A stretch of 64,000 nucleotides of DNA from Fagopyrum homotropicum (Eukaryota > Streptophyta > Magnoliopsida > Caryophyllales > Polygonaceae), in contig BSWB01000006.1 of assembly GCA_033239125.1 (NCBI GenBank), positions 120,016,242 through 120,080,241 on the forward strand, given 5' to 3'. Numbering within the stretch: position 1 is the stretch's first letter; every line of letters begins with the position of its first letter. A program made the translations under genes and the position numbers. The notes below the pieces were generated by a model. It made no database searches and was not told where the DNA came from. It saw nothing but the letters and a program-made list of their open reading frames with translations. Below, piece after piece: positions 43,427-55,739 of this stretch.

Positions 43427-45136
43427 GTGCGAATATGGTCTAGCTATGGACCTTAAACAAAGCGCTTCTTGGGAGGCAACCCAAGGTATTGCATTGTCGT
43501 TATTTTTGTTTTTGATTCATAGATTAGTTTAGTTTAGACGTTTTTGCTTTGTTTTGCCTTCGATACCTTCCGGTATGTGTGTGTTTTTGGATGTAGGAAC
43601 AGTGGAAAAGAAAAGGGGAAGGAAAAAACTTGAAGAAAAGTGACGAAACTTGGAGCTTTGGAGATTCGTGTTGATGCTAGGGATGCACGAGCTGACGATC
43701 TGGACCACATAATGAGAGATGTCTACCGTCAGCAGTTCGGGCGGTAATACGATCCCAGCTTCTCCCCGTTTCCACCACCGCCTCCACCGCAGTGAGATGA
43801 TTGATGATCGACGTTTTAGCTGCTCCACCACCATTTTGTGAGTTTCTTTTTCTTTCTTTCTTTTCTTCTTTTTCTTTTCTTTGAAACATTAGGGACAATG
43901 TTTGTTCCAAGTATGGGGTGGGGTGTGACTAATAGTTTGTAATAACTCTTACTCACTTTTGTATGCTTCTATCGAGACTACCTTGCATGTTCACTCTATT
44001 GTTGCACGTTTCATTATTGCATTGCATGAAAAAGCTTTTGAAAAACCCATAAAAATTGAAAATTTTTGAAAATTTTGTGCTTCTAAGGATAGAGATGATT
44101 TCTATGATAATCACTACTTGTGAATTGAGTTTTGATGACAATCGCATGCTTAAACAAATAGTTAGTTGAAAAGAAATTGAATAAGTTGATTATTCCTCTT
44201 TTACAAATTTCATAATGTGATGAATGTTACTTAAATCATGTTGAGAAAACAAGGTTGAAATCACATGATAAGTTCTTATGCTTCTTTTTGAGATGATTAA
44301 GGCAATTCGATTTTCTTTCTTCTTCCTTTGATCATTTAGCCCCTCGTTGAAATAATGACCTCCTTTACCTATCCGGGAATTTGGAGGAGTTGATATTTGG
44401 CATGTTTGATGTGGGAGGGCCATGAAAGCAATATTTTGCATTCAAAAGAATAGAAAGAAATTATAGGTTTGGGGAAGTCAATCATGATGATGACTAACTT
44501 GGCACCATTCACATAGCCGGGTGTTTGTGTCTTGCCAAAGTCGGATTGAGCGATATTTCTAGCGGATTATGGTATGTGCATCAAGGGTTTGAGGCATCTC
44601 GTAAAAATGAGAAACACCAATCTCCTAGGCTTCGGTTTTTGTGCACCTCTATCCATAACTCCAAAAGTAAAGTCGAAAAATGAAAAGGAGAGAGCGAAGC
44701 TCTAAGTTGAAAGTGTTGCGGAAACCGCAAGAGAAGAAGAAAAGAGTAGTTATCCACTTTCCCGGATTCATGCACCACATTCCTTAAAGTTCTCCCTCTC
44801 TTTCCGCATTCTAGACCTTGTTTGAAAGTCCTTAAGATCAAAATAATGTTATATGACTTGGTGATCTAAATTGAAGTTTCTTATGATTGATTTTGATAAT
44901 GTTTGAAGGTTATGATGTTTACATGGAAGTTTGATTAATTCATGAGCTTTCTTTACTCTTTACTCTTTGATTATGTATATGAAAGTCTTATAAACGAATG
45001 AAGCAAGATTTGAGAATGATCTATTGATTAGAAGGCACATTCATCTAAAAGAAGTTTGGCTTTGAGAAGGTACACATATTTCATCCTAACTTGAGTTTTA
45101 AATCTTTTGAAAGACCTTGCTTAGGGACAAGCAAGT
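43427..45136 (+). other. 3' region of copy 2 with ORF1 remnant
   Basis: Bases 43655-43797 are the last coding bases of ORF1 (LEIRVDARDARADDLDH, VYRQQFGR then a stop). The rest of ORF1, about 2 kb in copy 1, is missing, with the junction at a short TTGGAG repeat (43645-43662). The remainder is untranslated, holding a CT-rich tract (43846-43885) and the conserved block (44472-44561). Confidence 0.8.
44472..44561 (+). other. Conserved 90-nt 3'-UTR block, copy 2
   Basis: Same block in sense orientation, about three differences from copy 1. Confidence 0.78.
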
Positions 45137-45154
45137 GGCAAGTATGGGGTTATT
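45137..45154 (+). promoter_or_regulatory. Polypurine tract, copy 2
   Basis: GGCAAGTATGGGGTTATT directly before the 3' LTR TGTTAGC. Confidence 0.75.
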
Positions 45155-46840
45155 TGTTAGCATGAAATATTGTGATATTTTAGGCATGTTTTCTAAGTGT
45201 ATTTCATCTATTTCGGTATTCATTGATAAAGCATTGAAGCAATTGTGAGTTAGTTTGCCTATATTGTCGATATAGAGGTCTACATAAGCTTTGTGTTGAT
45301 TGTAGGCAATTAAGAGCTAAAACCGAAAGGATCAAGGGAGAATGGACATAGATTGAGCATGTCCAAGGATCAAGGACATCACTAGGAGCTAAGGAAGATG
45401 CTAAGATGAAGAATGACACAAGACAAAGGAGATTTACGAGCTCATGACGTTCCACGCTCTAGAATACGGCCGTACTAGGAACCACGCTCTAATCCACGGC
45501 CGTGGAACCTTGGCAAGACAAGCGTGGAGCATTCCAGCAACTTACACGGCCGTGGAGAGTTGTGACAAACCGTGACGTAACTCCACGCTCTAAATTACGG
45601 GCGTGGAACTCTTCCACGACCGTGATCTTGACGATCTTTTACGCAATATTTTAAGCCACAATCTTCTACGCACATGGGCCAAAGACGCATTTTATTTGGG
45701 CCTATATAAGGACGGAAGGAAGGAGATTCCGTCACCGCTGCTTACCCTAGTTTACGCTTTTGCTTAGACCGCCGTGGAGAGATTTGCGCTTTGCCCTATT
45801 GAGATTTCCGGATTGACGGAAAATTGGAGAAAGAGTGAAGATTTGGAAGATTGTTCGTAAGGAGATTTCATCTTTATCCTTAGGTTTGATTAGAAGACGG
45901 ATTGACATCCCGTTCTTCGTTCTTATCTAAGATTGTGATTGTTTGTGTTATTCCGAATCTATTTACACCATTGTTCTTGATTTGTGGATTTGAGATTGAT
46001 TTGAGATTTATTGAAGGTTTTTGGAAGTTTTCATCTTTCATTCTTTTAATTCTTGAATTTGATATCAATATAATTGTTGTTGGCTAAAACCCTTTAGCAA
46101 TTCTAAGGTGAAGGGTTGATAGTTGTTGCTTAGATGATGATAGATCGATCGTAAACAGATTGGATCCTGAGAGTTAGAGAGAATCGCCGACGAACCTAAT
46201 TCACGGTCTGTTCTTGAGCTTCCACGGCCGTGGAACTCAAGAACTACCCGTAATTTTGTGTCAGTTACGAATTTTGCTTTTACTTTAATCCAAAGTTAAA
46301 GATTTGCTTTAACTTAGTCTTGGCTTGCCTTTTCTAGGTGGTAGTGAAGCCTCAACAACCTCTACCTCGATTCCGAGTGTCACAACCTTAATCGGTTAAG
46401 TTAGTCTTGATCCTTGGATTACAAGTTTGGGTATTTGACGTTAATATTTACCTTTAGAATCTTTCTATATTGAAGCCTCAACAACCTTTATAGGGAGTGT
46501 CTTTGGGTGAATTATATAAGGTCTTGGAACTTCACCGTACATTGCCTTATATTCGTATACCTTTGCATACCTCAACTCTGTCCTTATATCTTTAGTATAT
46601 CTTGAATCGATTGCCACAGCTGGATTCCTGGATCTTTAGGATTGTTTTTTTCCCAATAATTTACAAAGCTCATACATCTACTTGCTTGATAACTCATAAT
46701 TGGATTTAACCCCCCAAATCCCTGTGTTCGATACTCTAGAATTCTTGCTTAACTATATCGATCCGTACACTGCGGGTTCGCTTGTTTGATTTCTAGTTTT
46801 ATAATTAAAGCTTATTTGCACACATGCTAAGTGGCGAACA
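45155..46840 (+). repeat. 3' LTR of Athila family-1 copy 2
   Basis: 1686 bp. It carries the hairpin cluster 45449-45624, the palindrome 46210-46244 (here with the central base intact) and CCGTACACTGCGGGTTCGC at 46763-46781. Confidence 0.95.
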
Positions 46841-47900
46841 GTATCCGTGCCCGTATCCATAGGGACACCACCATCCTCAGCAACATCATCATCCTCAGCC
46901 TCGTCCTCCTCAGCTGGTTCCTGAGCTGCTGCAGCTGTTGCCTCTCTAGCGTCCTCCATCAGTGGAATCCACGCAGTCTGCCAGTAGTGTGGATCAAACA
47001 CGGAGAACTGAGCTGACCATCTGATCCCCTGTGGTGTAGTCGGCTCCCATGGCATCGCCACATATGGCGTAGTAAGTCCTCGGGGAACCTGTATCCTCCG
47101 AGTGATCATCTCCTGAAGTCCAAGCGGCTTGGCAGCCGCCACCATGGTACAAGCACTGAGGTCCATGTCCATGTAACTCGCTATATGAATCACAATACCT
47201 CCACAGCAGATGTCGCCCTTCCCCTTCGCCTTTATCCTATGTAAGTCCTCTGCCAAAATCAATCCAAAATCTGGAACTCCTCCAGTCACCATGCAGTATA
47301 AACTCAGAAGCTCGCCCTGTCTGACCTTCTGGGCGTCTCAGTACGCGCCAGAAGAGTCTCACTGAAGATCCTGTGGGCCATTCTAAAAGCAAGATGGAAT
47401 ATAATCCTCTCCCTGGAATCTCCAGGTCTCCGTCTGTCAGCATGCTCAACCACGTGAGCAATCTGTCCCTAGAACTCCCTAGCTACAGCTCGGGAGGGAA
47501 AATCAGCAATAGTCGGGATCGGGAAGCCAAAGATATCCCGCCAGTGATCTAAGGGAACCAAATAGTTCCGGTTCATCAACCGGTACTTCACGGCGCGCCC
47601 GGTAGGCAGGTAGGTAAAGGAGCTGACAAACTCCAGGGTCGGCTCTAGATAGGCCGGATCTCTAATCTCTATGAACTGCTCCAGCCCCACAGCAGAAATC
47701 ATACGTCTCAAATCATCATCAATGTGGAGGCAGTCAAAAGCTGAAATGTCCAGGAAGCGGGGTGCAATCACTGGACGGGCCGCTATGCGGTCATAATCGA
47801 CCTGGTGTCTCTCGTGGATCACCGGTCTAATACGGTGGGAGGGAGAAGAAGGAGAAGGAGAAGATCTGTCCCTCAGGACCAACTGCCTATCAGAATTCAT
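46841..47900 (-). pseudogene. Athila family-2 ORF1, N-terminal and middle part, interrupted
   Basis: Starts MNSDRQLVLRDRSSPSPSSP at 47900. The body RFLDISAFDCLHIDDDLRRM, VKYRLMNRNYLVPLDHWRDIFGF and HLAFRMAHRIFSETLLAR aligns in order with the family-1 ORF1, so the two are homologous and of the Athila ORF-1 type. TAG at 47469 and a frame change near 47330 break it; the last open part is 47292-46846. The inserted family-1 element separates it from its C-terminus at 35440-35763. Function unknown; no membrane segment is seen. Confidence 0.8.
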
Positions 47901-48737
47901 GATTTCTGTGACCTGTCAGATCAACTCGGTCGACCTGACAACTCTGTAGAACACCTCGGCCGAGGCACAGCCCGACTGGACCGAGGCGAAAAACTGCTCG
48001 ATCGATTCCCTCAAAAATCCAGTTATTTTCCCCCAAAATCACTACCAAAGGTTCCTATGGGGTACTTAATCCTTTTCTCAGCAAATGCATGGGCAACCAA
48101 ATCCCAAATCGAAAGGAAACAGTGGAAAAAGAGGAGGGTTAGGGTTTTTTCGATTTTTACCCCGATTCGGTCGATTTGGTTCGTTCTTTCTGCAGATTGG
48201 TGCTTGCAATGCAATCCTCTATCTTTTCATCTCAGTTTAGAAGCAAGAATTGTCGAAAATGAGCGAAGAACGGAGGAACGAGGTGGAAATTGCGCTGCGG
48301 TCGAGAAGAGGATAAAGAGAAGAGAGAGAAATCTTTGGCCCCTTTTATACCCTTTTCTGGAACTGCTATCACCTCGGTCGAGATGGTCTCGACTGGACCG
48401 CGGTGTACGGGCCGAGGTGGATCTTCAGAAAACCCTAATCGCCTCAGTTGCTCAAGAATCATCTCGGTCGAGGTGGTGTGACAACAACCGAGATGTGTCT
48501 CAATCAAACTTCGTCTTCTCAAATTCTCGAACTTCTGTCCTTTCAGTTGTGCTCCTGGGTTGTATTCCTTCCTTAGATGTCACCTGTTGTCTGTCTAGGA
48601 CGCCAAAAACAAAACAAAGCAAAGCAAAAGCAAACTATCGAAAGCTAGACTAGAAAAAGGGAAAAGAAAGCAATACCTTGGGTTGCCTCCCAAGAAGCGC
48701 TTGATTTAAGGTCGCTAGCTGGACCGTACGGCATCTC
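47901..48737 (-). other. Family-2 spacer between pol and ORF1 with hairpin words
   Basis: No gene. CACCTCGG...CGAGGTG-type words occur at 47925-47990 and 48368-48500. The open frame on the + strand here is a by-product of base composition. Confidence 0.65.
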
Positions 48738-50156
48738 TTATGCGTGATGGGAGGTGTCCTCACCCCATACTTCACCTTCATCATGGGGTGAGATAAGTAA
48801 GTCTATCAAACGCTCCAACAAGTGCAAGTGCTCATCGGGGAATGAATCGTCTATGGGTGGGTCGTCCTTCTCACGTGAAGATGGAGGTAGCCGGCTGAGG
48901 TGATCCGCAACAGAATTTTCGGATCCCTTCTTATCGTGGATCTCTAGGTCAAACTCTTGAAGTAAGATAATCCATCGAATAAGGCGTGGCTTGGCATCTT
49001 TCTTAGCAAGCAAGTAACGAATGGTTGCATGGTCGGTGTAGACAATTACTTTCGCTCCTACTAAGTAAGAACGAAACTTCTCGAAAGCATATACAACCGC
49101 CAATAGCTCCTTCTCGGTGGTGGAGTAGTTACGTTGGGCTTCATCTAGCATCTTGCTAGCATAATAAATGGCGGTGGTCCGGCCATCCTTCTTTTGTCCA
49201 AGCACCACTCCTACTGCTACATCACTAGCATCACACATGATCTCAAAGGGCAAGGTCCAATCCGGAGGTTGGATAATGGGAGCGGAGATCAACGCTTCCT
49301 TAATCCTGTAAAATGCATCAAGACACTCCTGCGAAAACTCAAAAACAACATCTTTATTCAAGAGGTTAGTTAGAGGTTTAGAAATTTTCGAGAAGTCCTT
49401 GATGAATCTCCTGTAGAAACCTGCATGCCCGAGAAAGCTCCTCACACCTTTAACAGAACAAGGGGGAGGGAGTTTCTCAATAGTCTCGATCTTAGCGCGA
49501 TCGACCTCAATACCTTGATTAGAAATGAGGTGTCCTAGCACAGTGCCTTCATTAACCATAAAATGATACTTCTCCCAATTCAAGACAAGATTAGTGTCTT
49601 CACATCTTTGTAGCACTAGAGAAAGGTTAGATAGGCAATCATCAAAAGAGGAACCATATACTGAAAAATCATCCATAAATACCTCCATGATCTCCTCTAT
49701 ATACTCGGAAAAGATTGCCATCATGCATCGCTGGAAGGTAACAGGTGCATTGCATAATCCAAATGGCATCCTCCTATAAGCGAATGTCCCCCATGGACAA
49801 GTAAAGGTGGTCTTCTCTTGATCATCCGGATGGATAGGAATCTGGAAGAAGCCAATATAGCCGTCTAAATAGCAGAAGTGTGAATGCTGGGCCAACCGCT
49901 CGAGCATTTGATCAATGAAGGGAAGTGGAAAATGGTCCTTCCGGGTGGCCACGTTCAGCTTCCTATAGTCGATGCAAACCCTCCAGCCCGTGACGGTCCT
50001 GGTTGGGATTAACTCGTTGTTCTTATTCGTCACAACGGTCATCCCTCCTTTCTTTGGAACTAAATGTACTGGGCTAGCCCATTTGCTGTCCGAGATAGGA
50101 TATATGATACCTGCATCTATCAACTTAAGAATTTCCTTCTTCACAACCTCTTTCAC
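48738..50156 (-). pseudogene. Family-2 RT and RNase H ending in a deletion that removed integrase
   Basis: 472 codons open: RTVTGWRVCIDYRKLN, CYLDGYIGFFQIPIHPDD (motif A), MPFGLCNAPVTFQRCMM, FMDDFSVYG (motif C), MCDASDVAVGVVLG and YTDHATIRYLLAKKD (RNase H), ending IDDSFPDEHLHLLERLIDLL. The frame then jumps into GEVWGED, which corresponds to the last 30 residues of integrase in family 1 (EVWGEAGG). The whole HHCC and DDE regions, roughly 1 kb, are missing at about 48790. The catalytic RT residues look intact. A frame break near 50160 separates it from gag-protease. Confidence 0.9.
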
Positions 50157-50164
50157 GATCGGAT

Positions 50165-52654
50165 TTAACCGGCTTTGAGGTTCCGTGAAGTATTATGATC
50201 GTCCTCCATTAGAATTCTATGCATGCATAAAGAAGGATTAATGCCAATAAGATCATCTATAGTATAACCCAAAGCCTTTTGATGTTTTCTCAGGACATGC
50301 ATTAGTTTAGACAATTCAGATTCGGAGAGGGAAGCACTAACAATAACGGGATAAGTAGAATCCGGTCCAAGAAAGACATACCTCAAGTGATTTGGGAGTT
50401 GTTTAAGCTCCACAACTGGGGGTGCTTTCTGAGGGGGATCCTTGCTTCCTCCTTCCAGTGGAGTAGATTGAAGAGATGGACCTTCAGAAGTCTCAGTTGA
50501 CATCATCTCGCTTTCGACCTCGGTCGAGGTCCAGAGAGGTTGACCGAGGTGTTCTTCGGTCACCTCGCTCGGTCCAGAAAGTGTCTCGGTCGAGGTACTG
50601 CAACTGGAACCGAAACTGAAGATTTTCTTCTCCTGGATTAGTCTTTCAGTTTTAGCTCCTGGATCTTCTTCCAGTGCCTTTAAGCTCCGTACATCTGCAT
50701 CACAAGAAGCATCTATACCTTCCTCCATTAAACTAAAACTAATAACTTTTTCAAGTGGATCTTTAATAAGGATAGAGCTCACCAATTCTCTTGATTCTTC
50801 TTCATCATAGATGTTGAAGATATCATCTCCTAGCTGCTCTCCCTTCATAGCCGCAAGTAATGCGAATTCCACTTCATCTCCGCCAATGTTGAACTTTAAC
50901 TTGGCGTTCTTACAATCCACATTGCAACCCGAAGTTGCTAGAAATGGTCTCCCGAGAATGATAGAAACAAGATAATCTGTGGGAATATCAAGCACAACAA
51001 AGTCTATAGGTAAATAGAAGTTACCTAACTTAACCGGAACGTCTTCCAAAATGCTCACGGGATGGGTAATGGAGCGGTCCGCCATATATAACCTTATCTT
51101 AACCGGCTTGGGCTCTCCAAGTCCGATCTTAACACATAGCTCCAGCGGAATGATGCTCACGCTGGCTCCTACATCACATAAGGCTTCACAAGTGACATCC
51201 CCAACTTGAATGAGAATGCAAAATGAGCCGGGATCTCTTAACTTGGGTGGCATCTTCTCCTTCATGATTTGAATAAGCTTTGAGGATTTAGATGTCATCC
51301 TTACTTCACCAAAGTCTTCCAACTTCCTCTTTCTTGATAGAATCTCTTTCAAGAACTTCCCATAGGCAGGCATCCCTAGAATAGCATCAAGGAAAGGAAT
51401 ATTAATGTGTAGTTTATTCATCAAGTCAAGGAACTTACCAAAATGCTTGTCTAGATGTGCTCTGGCCCTTGACTGGGGGAATGGAAGTGGTGGTTTATAT
51501 GCAGGAGGTGGAATAAAAACTTCAGTTTTCTCCTCCGCTTTCTGTGGCTCCACCTCGGTTGGCATCTCGGCCGAAGTGTTCTTCGATTGCACCTGGACCG
51601 AGGTGGTCTTCGTCTGTACTGGCATCGGCCGAGGCACTGGATCTGCAGTCTTCAGTCCACTCCTCGTCGTTATGGCCATAATCTGGCCCTTAGGGTTGCT
51701 TTCCGTCCTTGCTGGAAGCTTCCCTGGATCTCTTGACGCTTCATTCGCCTTATTGAAGAATTGTTGTTCCAAGGCTTTTTGTGCCTTCAAAAATGAAGTC
51801 ATGGATGTCTCCATAGAGCTTAGCATGATTAAGATGGCCTCCAGCACTGCGTCTTTCTTTTCTGGCTGGGACGAACTCGATCCTTGCTCCTGGCTCTTTA
51901 ATGGAGTAGAAGAAGAAGAGGAAGAGAGGAAAGGATTAGAGGAATCATTCGAATTTGAGTTAGAATGATGGTTAGCCGAATTTTGGTTGTTTGCCCTCCA
52001 ATTATTGTTGTTGGATCTTCTATTGTTGTTGTAGTTGTTGTTACGGTATCCATTGTTGTTCCTTGATCCTTGATCTTCCTTCTTGGTTTGAGCAACTAAG
52101 AGTTCCTTCAATTGTTTCACGTCATTCTTCAAAGACGTGAGTTGATTGTTGTTAGGCGGAGCATCTTGAAAGTTGACTCTTTTAACTCCACCTTCAGCTC
52201 CTTGGTGGGAGTATTTCTCCATGTGCAAAGCTTGCTTCTCTATGAACTCCCAAGCTTCGTCAATCGGCATGTCCATGAACGTGTCGGCAGATAGTAGTTG
52301 AAGGTTGAATTGGGTGCTTCCGTCCAGTCCCTTGAAGTATATTTCCAACAACTCTATCTTTGGAATCCCATGATGTGGGCAATCCAAAAGAATGTCTTTA
52401 AACCTCTCCCATGACTTGGACAAGCTCTCCTTGTCTTTCATGATGAATGCATTAATCTTCCCTCTCATTTCAGCGGTTTTAGAGGGGGGAAAGAATTTAG
52501 TCAAGAATTCCGCCGTCATCTCCTCCCAAGTACTAATTTTTCCTGGAGGAAGAGATTGATACCAAGTAAGAGCTCTATCTTTCAAAGAGAAGTAGAAAGG
52601 CCTTAGCTTGTAGTTATTGTTTTCCAGCCTTGAAGGTCTCAAGGTCTCCATCAA
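50165..52654 (-). pseudogene. Family-2 gag core and protease
   Basis: 829 codons open: gag core (KDRALTWYQSLPPGK, EFLTKFFPPSKTAEMRGKI, LLDCPHHGIPKIELLE), an Asn/Arg-rich tail (NNNYNNNRRSNNNNW), basic and Pro-rich linker (VFIPPPAYKPPLPFPQSRA), protease CDVGASVSIIPLELC and IILGRPFLATSGC, and a linker rich in Glu/Ser that translates hairpin words. The middle residue of the protease triad is Val. It ends by frame break at 50165. No CCHC knuckle is seen. Confidence 0.88.
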
Positions 52655-53221
52655 GATCTCATAGTTTTGTAGATGTTGATGTGGAGATTCCCTCTCTAGC
52701 CCTCCAAACTAGCATTGGCGAATCATGGAAAGAACTTGCGGTCGAAGTTCATAATCATGGTCGGCTGGATCACCTAGGTCGACTCCTGGACGCCTCAGTT
52801 ATTGATTAGGGTTCATCCTCTGCCCTAGGGTTTGTGGGATACCTGCAAAAAGAACATCTCGGACTGGCATCCGAGGTGGAAGTATCTCGGCCGGGGCTAC
52901 AGGTACTGGATTCTGCCTCGGTCGAGGATCTGGAGCAGGGTCTTGCCTTGGTCGAGGATTTGGGTTCGGTCGAGGTAGATACTGGTCTTGTAAAGCTGCC
53001 ATATCTGCTTCGATCGCTTCAGTTCTTGCGTGAGTTTCTTCCCTCTCCAGTCTCAGCTCTTCTTTGCTGAGGCGTAGCTGTTCTAACGCCTCCTTCAATT
53101 CGGCCTCAAGATCGCGATTGTCTTGGTCGGCCATCTTCGCTTCTCTCAAGTGTCTTTTGTATGTCTTTTCTGGTTCGGGATCGTAAGGAACGATTTCCTT
53201 CCCAGTGCGGGTTCTTCGCAT
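52655..53221 (-). pseudogene. gag: Family-2 gag N-terminus with two nonsense codons
   Basis: Starts MRRTRTGKEIVPYDPEPEKT at 53221, matching the family-1 start MRR.R..ED. It has a Glu/Arg-rich coiled-coil-like stretch and Pro-rich PRPNPNPRPRQDPAPDPRPR, which is the translation of repeated CCTCGGTCGAGG words (52862-52980). TAA at 52799, probably from CAA, and a TAG near 52710 block it, but the frame continues into the gag core. Confidence 0.85.
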
Positions 53222-53323
53222 AAACCTAAAAAGAACCTGCGAAAGTCACTCAAGTAGAGTGGTCAGTAGAAACAGGGGCAAGTGCCCCGAAAGCAAACCG
53301 CAACCGGCTCGGTCTAGACCAAG

Positions 53324-53341
53324 TCCCCGGCAACGGCGCCA
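53324..53341 (-). promoter_or_regulatory. Primer binding site, tRNA-Asp type (family 2)
   Basis: Identical to the site at 21137-21154, six bases inside the 5' LTR. Confidence 0.9.
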
Positions 53342-53347
53342 AAAACT

Positions 53348-55109
53348 TGTTCGCTCCCCGGTGTGTCCAAGCTTTAAATTTATAACCCTAGATGTAAGCT
53401 TAAAACAAGGATGCGAACCCGCAGTGTACGGGTCAATCGTAGTAAAAAGCAAGAAATTCCAAGGGTCGATCATAGGGACTTAGTGAAACAAAACAGGTAG
53501 AGGTTTGTCAATGCAACTACTAACCACAAAAGTGATCAAAGCAATCAAAGATGATAAAAATTCAATTAAGGAAATATGCAATTCTAGGGATTAAAGCATC
53601 TAGTTGTGGTTCCAACTCAAGATCTAAAGATAAGCGGACAAAGCTGAGATATTTGCATAGGGAAGGTGTTACTAAAGTGGAATAGATCACCGGGTAAGTC
53701 TCACTACTCACCAATCCCAAACCGTAACTCCTATTACCGGGTAAGTCTCAAGGAATTAAGGAAAAGAACTATGACCTCAAACTAACACTCCAACTAAGGG
53801 AATAGAATTAACCTTTACCGGGTAAATCTCAGGCTAACTCACATAGATGGGATGAAAGCACACTCAAACCCCAATAAAGGATAAACCTTTATTACCTACA
53901 CTTATGATCTTTGGTAAACAAACAAAGGAATTACCGGGTAAGTCTCATCCTAGGTTTGCATTGAACCAGGAAAGGTGTAATAAGAATAGGATTTGGCAAA
54001 CTCTAACACTTAACTCTCAGTTTCGGATCAGGTAAGTCACCTCGGTCAGAAGAATTCCACCCCGGCCGAGATGTTCATCGACTGAGCGAGATGCTTTAGG
54101 GTTAAGGATAAAGACTCGAGCTTTCAGGGTCCTACTGTGATTAAGATTATTCTATCATTTTTTTTCCCACAACCTTCAGCCAATCACCCTAGAATCACAA
54201 AAGGAAATTAGCCACTCATCATCATGAAAGTAATAATCAAATATAAGGGAAGAAAGAGAATAATTGAACAAGAAAACCTTAAGAGTAAGGCTTCAATAAC
54301 TGAATCAATTATCAATCAACAAGCGTTCTTTGGATCAAAATCCAATAAGACAAACAACAATGAAGGGAATCTAAGAGAATCTTACAAAACCCTTCACAAA
54401 GCTATAAAAGCTATAAACTTTCTTCCTTCAATCTTCAACCTTCAAAAAGGTTCTTCAAATCTCCCAACTATGGGACTGCGGCTGTTCCGGTGTGTAAGCA
54501 CGTCTCCGCGTGATAGCGGATGTTGGATTTGTGGAAAATCCAACCCTTTTTATAGGAAAATTACCCTCCAAAGATAAGATATCTTAGAAAGATTTTTTTA
54601 CATAAAAATAGGTAAAATATATGGGCTAAATTATCTTCTTCCTTCCACGAATCCAGCCTAAAAATATAAGATCCTCTTTCCAAAAATAAAAGATCTCAGC
54701 CAAGAATAAAATATCCTTGCCGCGTCCAAGGTGTTCGTCTCGGTCGAGCCAGCTCCTCTGGATCACCTCGGTCGAGGTGACTTCTTAGTCAACCGAGGTG
54801 AATCACAACTAAATGTGAAATCTCTCAAATCTGGTCCAAAGTGAATCTCCAATCCAATTTCATGATTCCTGGATTCTCCCTTAAGCTTCTGATTGTAGCT
54901 CCAATGACTCTTTAGCTCCTTTAGCTCCATTTTGATGCAAAACGTGCCATTTTACCTACGATTACAACGAAATTTGGTGTAGACCTCGATTCCCGCAAAG
55001 GTAGATGAAACGACAATATAATCACATAATATACATCCAAACATGCAGATTATTGAAGATAAAAACGTCTAAACAGGCCCCAAAATATAGACAATAATTC
55101 ATGCTATCA
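53348..55109 (-). repeat. 5' LTR of Athila family-2
   Basis: TGTTCGCTCC...GCTATCA. It has a TATA-like TATAAAAAG at 54546-54554 (- strand), hairpin words at 54745-54805, and the conserved word at 53413-53431. Confidence 0.95.
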
Positions 55110-55724
55110 TTGGCCCAAGTGTATTATAACCGGGCGGTGACCACTTGTCTAGTTCTACAGGAGACTAGAATGTACTCTTGCAACCCATACCCGTAGGTAA
55201 CGGATAGTACTGATCTATTCCTATTGGTAGACGGAAGCGGAGGCGAGTTTCGGGAGATTCTCGTGTGACAAAAGAAGTTGAATTAGTAATGGATAACCTT
55301 AATGAAAGATAATAACCGGTTGATGTGTGAGCATGCTATGTGTTTTCTTTATATTATGTGTGTTTGTGCCTTTACACTCTTGCTTATACCTAGAATGTTA
55401 GCTAACGGTTTATACCGTCGTTGTAGATGTTCCGCAGGTTCAGGATGCTGCTGAGTGATCCGGATGGTGTGGTCAGCCGGGGTTCTCGTACATTATAGGA
55501 TGGGATTGGGTTTTTGTTTCGTTTGTTGTTTCCCTTTTGTTTTGACCCGGCTGTGGAGCTTTTGTGTTTTCTTTTGTTTGAACCTTTGGTTTTATATTGA
55601 GTTTTGTTTTCATTCGTTTGTGCCTTGTTGTAAGATCCGTTTGCTGTTGCTACTCTGAGGGTCGGGACCCATTGTGCGGTCCTAGCCCGTAGCGCTTCAA
55701 GTTCTTAGAACTTGGGGTGTTACA
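55110..55724 (+). mobile_element. Tekay-like chromovirus, segment 3 (end of 3' LTR)
   Basis: Continues the LTR broken at 32237; the reunited LTR is about 1.72 kb, TGTAAGA...GTGTTACA. Beyond 55724 the sequence changes to AT-rich flank. Confidence 0.8.
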
Positions 55725-55739
55725 ATTATGTGGGCATAA

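Larger units (their letters stand above)
35764..46840 (+). mobile_element. Athila family-1 element, copy 2
   Basis: 11,077 bp on the + strand with LTRs 35764-37448 and 45155-46840 (about 37 differences, about 2.2 %) and perfect GTATC duplications. It has a long gag-pol frame, a broken integrase end, a deleted ORF1 and an intact 3' purine tract. It is the same family as 9565-22870, but in the opposite orientation and with a roughly 2-kb internal deletion. Confidence 0.95.
32238..55109 (-). mobile_element. Athila family-2 element, integrase deleted, interrupted by a family-1 copy
   Basis: LTRs 32238-34000 and 53348-55109 (1763 and 1762 bp, about 47 substitutions by eye). It has a tRNA-Asp-type primer site, gag-protease, RT-RNase H and an ORF1-type region, but no integrase. 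It splits the chromovirus 3' LTR. The family-1 element at 35764-46840 in turn splits its ORF1. Without the inner insertion it would be about 11.8 kb. Confidence 0.93.

Noticed and set aside
47805..48653. 282-codon ORF on the + strand
   Set aside because: Lies antisense to Athila family-2 ORF1 and its spacer; Arg/Ser-rich translation results from the hairpin words and GC-rich composition.
54224..54577. 117-codon ORF in the family-2 LTR, also at 33116 and 6477
   Set aside because: Present in each LTR copy but length and frame differ between them (60 codons in the lone LTR); Lys/Asn-rich translation of AT-rich LTR.
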